A stretch of 64,000 nt of DNA from Pochonia chlamydosporia 170 (Eukaryota > Ascomycota > Sordariomycetes > Hypocreales > Clavicipitaceae). Within the stretch, counting starts at the first letter, position 1. Every line of letters begins with the position of its first letter. The notes under the pieces are model-generated. The model did no database searches. It was not told the origin of the DNA and worked only from the letters and a program-made list of their open reading frames with translations. Below are positions 58,603 to 64,000 of the stretch, one piece after another. Position numbers and translations under genes: made by a program. The stretch is taken from the NCBI RefSeq assembly GCF_001653235.2, contig NC_035794.1:1054001-1118000 (forward strand), written 5' to 3'.

Positions 58603-59757
58603 CTATCCCAGCAGAGCCAACAACACAGATAAAACACTCCACACAAACGATCCACCCTCCGCCAAATTATTCGAACCAAAACCATGAGCGCCCGCACCTT
58701 TCGACGTAGAAGTCGACGTCGGCGCCGACGAGAAGCTAAAGCCAGATCCGTCCGTTGTCACCGTCCCTCCCGGCACTACACCCACGGATGTCGTCGTAGC
58801 CATTGTTGAAACTGAAGATGTCGTACTTGAGAAACTCAGCGCCTTCCCGTCAATCCCTCGAAACTGCGGCCCCTTCGCATTAGACGTAACCAGCTCGATA
58901 TCCATCGACTCCCTATTCGCGCGAGACCCCGAAAACTCAAGCTCCATTCTGCTCCCGTTGACAGAGGTCATAATGCTCATTGACGCAGAAGAGTTGGAGA
59001 AACTCAGACTATACGTAAAGTTCGTATTTGGTCCCCTTTATCAAATCATTAGCTCTTATCCATGTGAATTCTCGATCCAAACTTACCAAGTCAAACCGCC
59101 CCAACCTATGGTTTGAGAATCCAAACCACCGCCCTGACCCGTCCATTCACAACTCTCATCGACGTCCACACCAGGAGTATACGAATGATTTCCCGACTTG
59201 ACAAAAGAAGTAGAATCGCCTGTGACGGTATACCCACTACCGCCAGCAACCTGCCCCTGCTGCACCTTCACCTTCGACAAGTCGAGCACCCTCTCCGCCA
59301 CAAAGGTCAAGTATCCAAAGGCAAACGACCCGCACGGCTCGCCACCATTGTAGCACGCCGTCACGGAGCTCGCGAAATCCAAGTTTCTAATCGTGTCGTT
59401 GGTGAAGCACACGATGGCGCAGCCGTCCAGGTCGGACGCAGAATGCCAGAGCTCAAAGAACCAGTCGTCGCTGGCTAATTTGGGATTCACACCCACGACG
59501 AGCTTGGTCTTTTTAAAGGGGCCCTTTGTCTTGCCGGCTGCTGAGCACGCTGGGGAGTCGGCCTGGAATGTAAAGTATTTGTCGGTGCAGCATCGTGAGG
59601 GATACCAGACGCGGGCGGAGATTGTGCCGTCGTAGGTGATGAATTGGGCGTTGGAGCCGGTGGTGTTGGCGTATGGTTGTTGGGGGATTGAGTTGCTTGC
59701 GAGGGAGTGGCTGATCCAGGTGAGGATGCATGCCAAGGTGAGGAATATTTTTGCCAT
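58603..59757 (-). CDS. Secreted, probably GPI-anchored cell-surface protein
   Basis: Exons 59757-59087 and 59035-58603 give 367 aa. The start was set at the Met of MAKIFLTLACILTWISHSLAS because it opens a signal peptide; the frame is open further upstream but that part is unlike a secreted N-terminus. The mature part has paired cysteines (RCCTDKYF, DLDGCAIVC, CYNGGEPCGSF) and several N-glycosylation sites. The C-terminal third is Ser/Thr/Gly-rich and ends in a hydrophobic tail (FVWSVLSVLLALLG), as in GPI-anchored proteins. I do not recognise the N-terminal domain. Likely role is cell-wall or surface; no enzyme motif was seen. Confidence 0.75.
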
Positions 59758-60650
59758 TGTCTTGATCTGGCTGGATAAGTCTTGGCGATGATCGTTTTCG
59801 GCTTCATTGGGGTGGGATATTGGGTAATAATACAATGGTTGAGGGGAGCTTGCAACATAACGCATAAGATATTCAGCCGCACTTGAGGATTTAGACCGGA
59901 GGTCTACTTTCAAATGAAACAAGAGCGGCTTGATATCACTTATCAGACTATCTTAAAGAAGCTAAGCCGTAATAAGGGAAATATCCCGTAAATCGAGTCG
60001 TTTCGCCCAGCACTTCATCGCCCAACCATCACGGTTGAACACGCTTACAGTCGTAGAGAAAGCTGTCCTATATTCAATCATCCCAAATATTGCGTAAGAT
60101 TATTGTAGAGCTTCCCAACATGTACGCTGAAAAGTTTTATTCTGTCGGACAGTGTGTAAGTGTTCTTAGAGACAATCCCGATTCCAATTGCGAATCCACA
60201 AGGCCACATACAGTTGTAGTACACAACTGGTCGGCAATTGCCATCTAGTAAAGGCCAACCTCGCTGGAATTATCAGTAAAATCGCCGGCAATGCCAATTC
60301 ACCGGCTGAAGGCAGCTTCCCAAAGAAACATGAAGAACGACGGATTGCCAATTCACAACATTTCCGAACCCCGTCGATCCGGCATTCTGTAGGCTGCGAA
60401 GGCCGCCGCCAACACGAGGGCTGAAGCGGGTGGTGAAACCTTCTTACATGACTGGGCAGAATTTCCAAGGACGCGAGAAGAATGCAACATTGTCTTAGGT
60501 TCATCTAGTTCAATAGCTAGGCGTCAGAAATAATAAATCAGGCTACTCATATGTTGGAAGCTGCCTTTATCCCGACATTTCCCTCTCCGGCTTTCATTAT
60601 AGTCTTGAGCACAACAGCAAATGCAGAGTCACCAGTAAGTCAGACACAAC
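59758..60650. promoter_or_regulatory. Divergent region, GPI protein / FAD monooxygenase
   Basis: About 0.9 kb. A minus-strand frame at 60166-60504 lacks motifs and was not called. Confidence 0.45.
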
Positions 60651-61924
60651 ATGACCTTCAAAGTCGCCATAATAGGCGCCGGACCAGCAGGTAAATCAAT
60701 CTTTCAACTCCCATCAGGCTTCGTTCCACTCACGTCACAGGCTGCATGCTGGGTCGCCTTCTCCACCAAGTCAACATACCCGTCAACATATTCGAAGGCG
60801 AGACAGCACCAGATGACCGATCCCAAGGCGGATCTCTAGACCTTCACGAAAAGACCGGTCTCGCAGCCATTCGAGATGCAGGTCTATGGAACCAGTTCAT
60901 CAAAAATGCCCGATACGACAGCCAGGCACTCGCCCTACTGGACAAGAACGCCCACACATGGTTCAGCCTTGGTTCATCTCGACCCGTCCTCTCCAAACCT
61001 GAGATAGACCGTATTCACCTCCGTCGCATCTTGTACGAGTCACTTCCAAAGGACACTATCCGCTGGGGCCATCGCCTCCAGCGCATCGACCAAGACACTC
61101 TCATTTTCGAAGACACCACCATATCAGGCTTTGATCTCATTGTCGGCGCCGATGGAGCCTGGAGCAAAGTCCGCCCGACAGTTACTTCCATCACGCCTGT
61201 ATATTCCGGCGTCGGAGGGCATCAGCTCAAGATCCCAGATGCTGAAAACACAGCACCAGAAGTGTATAAACTTGTCAATAAAGGCACGGTGTTTACGTTC
61301 GACCACGGCACAGAACTTGGTTTACAGCAACTTGGCGATGGAGGCATCACCGTCAACTTTTGGAAGGTCCGCGACGAGAATTGGAGAGAAGCCTGCAAGT
61401 ACGACGTGACTAGCAATGAAGCAGCTCGCGAGGCGATCCTTGCAGATATGCCAGGCTGGCATGCAACATTACGAGAAGCAGTTACGAAAGCCACGGCTGC
61501 GTGTCAAGGGCGGTCATTATACATGCTCCCCGTTGGTACGAAGTGGCAGCATAAGAAGGGCGTGACACTGATTGGCGATGCAGCGCATTTGATGCTTCAT
61601 TGCGCTGGGGAGGGCGTTAATCTGGCGTTTCAAGATGCGAGAATGTTAGCTAGGGCGATTATACGGGCATCGAAAGAGGGAGAGGGTTCTCTTGATAGAC
61701 ATGTTATCAAGTTTGAGGAGGACATGTTTGCGAGGGCTGCCAAAGCGCAAGAGATGACGGATCAGATGAGGATTGCTAGCTTTTTTACGCCGGATGCGCC
61801 GAGGGGGAGTTTGCCGGGCTGGATTTTGGCGAGGGCAAAGTATGACGTGCATTTTTTGGTGTACCCTTTGGCGTTTACTTGGTTTCATGTGTTTTATTTC
61901 TTTTACAAGATGTTGAACCGGTAG
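60651..61924 (+). CDS. FAD-dependent monooxygenase, TetX-like
   Basis: Exons 60651-60690 and 60741-61924 give 407 aa; the 50-bp intron falls inside the first FAD motif, which reads VAIIGAGPAGCMLGRLL after splicing. GGSLDLHEKTGLAAIRDAGL (about 45-65) is the segment shared with TetX and related small class A flavoprotein monooxygenases. LIVGADGAWSKVRP and GVTLIGDAAHLMLHCAGEGVNLA give the remaining FAD-binding motifs. The C-terminus is hydrophobic (FTWFHVFYFFYKML), suggesting membrane association. TetX-like fungal enzymes act on varied polyketide-type or unknown substrates; tetracycline activity cannot be inferred. Confidence 0.87.
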
Positions 61925-62408
61925 TTGGGTGGGCTTTATGGTTGAAGAGAATATAAGTAGGTGGGAATATAGCGGATTTGTGTAGCCAGTACGACCAGTA
62001 GGCTACGAACCATCAATTGGGCATTTCTACTCGGCTAAATGCCCTCAAATATTTATATCCACAATCGTCAACATGGAAGAATTCACTCTATCCAATGCCC
62101 AAATTGGATCGCAGTTCCAATCTGATCCATGTGTAACCGGAGCTGGCCGATGCCCCGCCCCCGCCATACATTCATCACATCAACTGATCCTCCACTTGAC
62201 CAAAAAAGTCCAAGTCCAATCCAAGTCGACTTCAAAACCGAATCTTCACCGAAGTCCACCACGCCCTGCCCAACATGCACATATAAATCTTCACTCTTCC
62301 TCACCGCAATTCTCACCACTGCATCACCACCAATTTCCCCCCCCCCCCCCCCCCCCCCCAAACCATCCCGTCAATCTTAACCCCCCGCCACCCGTCCAGC
62401 CGCCCAAA
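61925..62408. other. Intergenic/leader with a poly-C tract
   Basis: Upstream of the CAF16-like gene. A run of about 20 C residues lies at about 62338-62358, inside a pyrimidine-rich stretch that stays open in frame with the downstream gene but encodes only Pro/His-rich low-complexity sequence. Confidence 0.6.
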
Positions 62409-63263
62409 ATGCCCAACCCTCCCCGCATCATCGTCAACAACCTTTCCTACACATTCCCCGACTACTCCACCGGCGTCCGCAACATCAGTCTCGACCTCCC
62501 GCCTCGATCACGAACCCTCCTCATCGGAGCCAACGGCGCCGGCAAAACCACCCTCCTCCGCCTCCTCGCCGGCAAGCGCCTCTCGCCCTCCAACACCATC
62601 AACATCTGCGGCGTGGACCCGTTCAAAGAATCCCTCGAGGGCGTAACCTACCTCGGTCTCGAATGGGTGCTTAACCCCATCGTCCGCAATGACATTGGCG
62701 TGCTGGAACTTCTCCGCTCGGTAGGAGGCGACGCCTACCCCGAGCGACGGGATGAGCTCGTCTCCATGCTGGATATTGACACCCACTGGCGCATGCATGC
62801 CGTGTCGGACGGTGAGCGACGCCGTGTACAGCTCGCGATGGGATTGTTGCGGCCCTGGACGGTGCTGTTCCTCGATGAAATCACCGTGGATTTGGACGTG
62901 CTTAGTCGCGCCGAGTTTTTGGGCTGGCTGAAGCGCGAGACGGAGCAGCGGGAGTGCACGATTGTGTATGCCACGCACATTCTGGACAATCTTGCCGGGT
63001 GGCCGACTCACCTTGTTCATATGCACTTGGGCACCGTGAAGGAGTGGGACGAGTCGGACAAGATGCTGCAGAGCATCGACGGCACGGTTGGACGATCTGG
63101 AAACAGCCGTCTTGGCGAATTGGTCCTGGGCTGGTTGAAGGACGATCTGAAGGCCAGAGGACCTCGAAGTAACCTCAACCTCGGGTCGGAGGGCAAGACA
63201 TACGGCTTTGGTGGCATCAAGATTGGCGGGTATGGCGATGAATCTAAGCAGAAGGAGGCATAG
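62409..63263 (+). CDS. CAF16: CAF16-like soluble ABC ATPase
   Basis: Chosen start MPNPPRIIVNNLSYTF at 62409 gives 284 aa, close to the 289 aa of yeast Caf16; the frame is open further 5' but that extension crosses a poly-C tract and is low complexity. Walker A is [20 protein letters not shown] (about 38-57), the signature is VSDGERRRVQLAMGLL, and Walker B is TVLFLDEITVDLDV, with an H-loop ATHILDNLAGWPTH. No membrane segments exist. This is the ABC class that yeast Caf16 represents, a cytoplasmic/nuclear ATPase linked to the CCR4-NOT complex. It is probably a conserved housekeeping gene, so it may mark the end of the accessory region. Confidence 0.9.
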   Translation: MPNPPRIIVNNLSYTFPDYSTGVRNISLDLPPRSRTLLIGANGAGKTTLLRLLAGKRLSPSNTINICGVDPFKESLEGVTYLGLEWVLNPIVRNDIGVLELLRSVGGDAYPERRDELVSMLDIDTHWRMHAVSDGERRRVQLAMGLLRPWTVLFLDEITVDLDVLSRAEFLGWLKRETEQRECTIVYATHILDNLAGWPTHLVHMHLGTVKEWDESDKMLQSIDGTVGRSGNSRLGELVLGWLKDDLKARGPRSNLNLGSEGKTYGFGGIKIGGYGDESKQKEA

Positions 63264-63763
63264 TCTCCCTGTTCATCTTTGTTTCTGTTCTTCTACGCTC
63301 TTTTTCTTTTTTTGCTATTTTTGTTGCATTTAGCAGACCTCCTCAACACAAGGTCATAATAGGTGCTGCGCACCGCATCAACTGCATACTCGGCGCTGTT
63401 TAACACGATTGGAAAGGCAAGGTAGAAGGGGCACGGGCAGGCACTCAACTGCATTATTGGCGCTGGGACACAAAACACGGTTTAACATGGCCTCACATAT
63501 TTCAACGGTGAGCGGGCGTTACGAAGGACTAAAGACGCGGCACGACTCAACTCTGCCAGGTTGCAGAGAAACGTCAAGACATTACTATTCATCATGTATC
63601 GATACCCTTTCCTCAACGAGGGATCTCAATTTCGTCTCCTCAACTAGGGACCAAAATACAAATGTACTCAATCCTCATCCTACCTCGTGACCCAAAACTT
63701 GTGTTCAATCCTCATCCTACCTCGTGACCCAAAAACTGTAGTCCAAGTTCTATCCTACAATCC
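63264..63763. repeat. Intergenic with a short tandem duplication
   Basis: A unit of about 36 bp containing TCAATCCTCATCCTACCTCG and TGACCCAAAA occurs twice in tandem at about 63668-63735. No coding signal otherwise. Confidence 0.6.
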
Positions 63764-64000
63764 TCACAGCTGTATCGGCGTCCCCTGAATGCTCAACCTC
63801 CCATCAATGGACTTCTTAAGTACCGTCATAGCATTCTTCAACAACTCCGCCACCCCCGGAAACCCACTATCCGCCAAACTCCTCAACACTTCAATCCTAT
63901 AATCCTGCCAGCTCAACTTCATGCCCCCCGCATTCGCAAGCCTCGTCAACGTACTCTGCGTCACTGGACCCCCATGCCGCACCCTAATTTCAGCATCATG
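63764..64000 (-). CDS. C-terminal fragment of an unidentified protein
   Basis: The minus-strand frame enters from the right edge and ends at a stop at 63764, giving about 78 residues with no internal stop. It contains LTRLANAGGMKLSWQDYRIEVLRSLADSG and ends KKSIDGRLSIQGTPIQL. I do not recognise a family. A gene rather than chance is favoured by the even, amphipathic composition, but the N-terminal part is outside the window. Confidence 0.5.
   Translation of the reverse strand, partial: HDAEIRVRHGGPVTQSTLTRLANAGGMKLSWQDYRIEVLRSLADSGFPGVAELLKNAMTVLKKSIDGRLSIQGTPIQL

Noticed and set aside
60166..60504. Minus-strand open frame of 112 codons
   Set aside because: No motif, Cys/Arg-rich chance composition, and it lies in a divergent promoter region.
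62073..62408. N-terminal extension of the CAF16-like protein
   Set aside because: Low-complexity Pro/His-rich translation across a poly-C run; the length from 62409 already matches the family.

Overview
The window is nuclear DNA of a filamentous ascomycete (Pezizomycotina). A Sordariomycete, probably of the order Hypocreales, is my inference. The evidence is the many short spliceosomal introns (about 47-100 bp, mostly GTAAGT/GTACGT-like donors), Zn2Cys6 regulators, a fungal PDR-type ABC transporter, two fungal rhodopsin-domain membrane proteins and a CAF16-type ABC protein. No rRNA, convincing tRNA, transposon or CRISPR array was seen. The content is mostly accessory: transporters, tailoring oxidases, regulators and secreted proteins.

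Layout, left half: a DUF4139-like gene runs off the left edge (1-812). It is followed by an SDR (1424-2455), a polysaccharide-lyase-like pseudogene with two stops (3148-3975), an FAD monooxygenase (4014-5389) and an APH-type kinase-like gene (6086-6919). Two rhodopsin-domain membrane proteins (7505-9001, 12307-13817) bracket an MFS transporter (9811-11527). A nitrilase-superfamily gene, a Zn2Cys6 regulator and an MFS transporter form a likely module (14888-20801). A 1506-aa PDR ABC transporter (21344-25916) is divergent from a very short Zn2Cys6 protein (26734-27230). An M3 oligopeptidase (28203-30585), a secreted SH3b protein (32429-33219), a GNAT, a beta-lactamase-fold enzyme and an F-box-like protein follow.

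The most interesting block is 39238-54061. Its core is an isocyanide synthase of the DIT1/PvcA family (47377-49064), divergent from a P450 (44909-46643) whose I-helix motif resembles yeast Dit2/CYP56. Beside them lie an intronless PLP decarboxylase (49851-51287), a class-II O-methyltransferase (52590-54061), an Atg22-like transporter with an in-frame TAG (42059-43987), a small Imm1-like orphan (44423-44812) and an MFS transporter (39238-41157). I read this as an isocyanide biosynthetic gene cluster. The synthase would turn an amino acid into its isonitrile, the P450 would oxidise it, the methyltransferase would cap a hydroxyl, the decarboxylase would supply or trim an amine, and the transporters would move the product. 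The product is not predictable from the sequence.

Right end: a coiled-coil F-box-like protein (54675-56087), an intact eIF4A paralogue that has lost nearly every catalytic helicase motif (56775-57992), a GPI-anchored secreted protein (58603-59757), a TetX-like FAD monooxygenase (60651-61924), a CAF16-like ABC ATPase (62409-63263) and the 3' end of an unidentified gene. Exon boundaries are read by eye from splice signals and frame continuity; sums of exon lengths were checked for frame.
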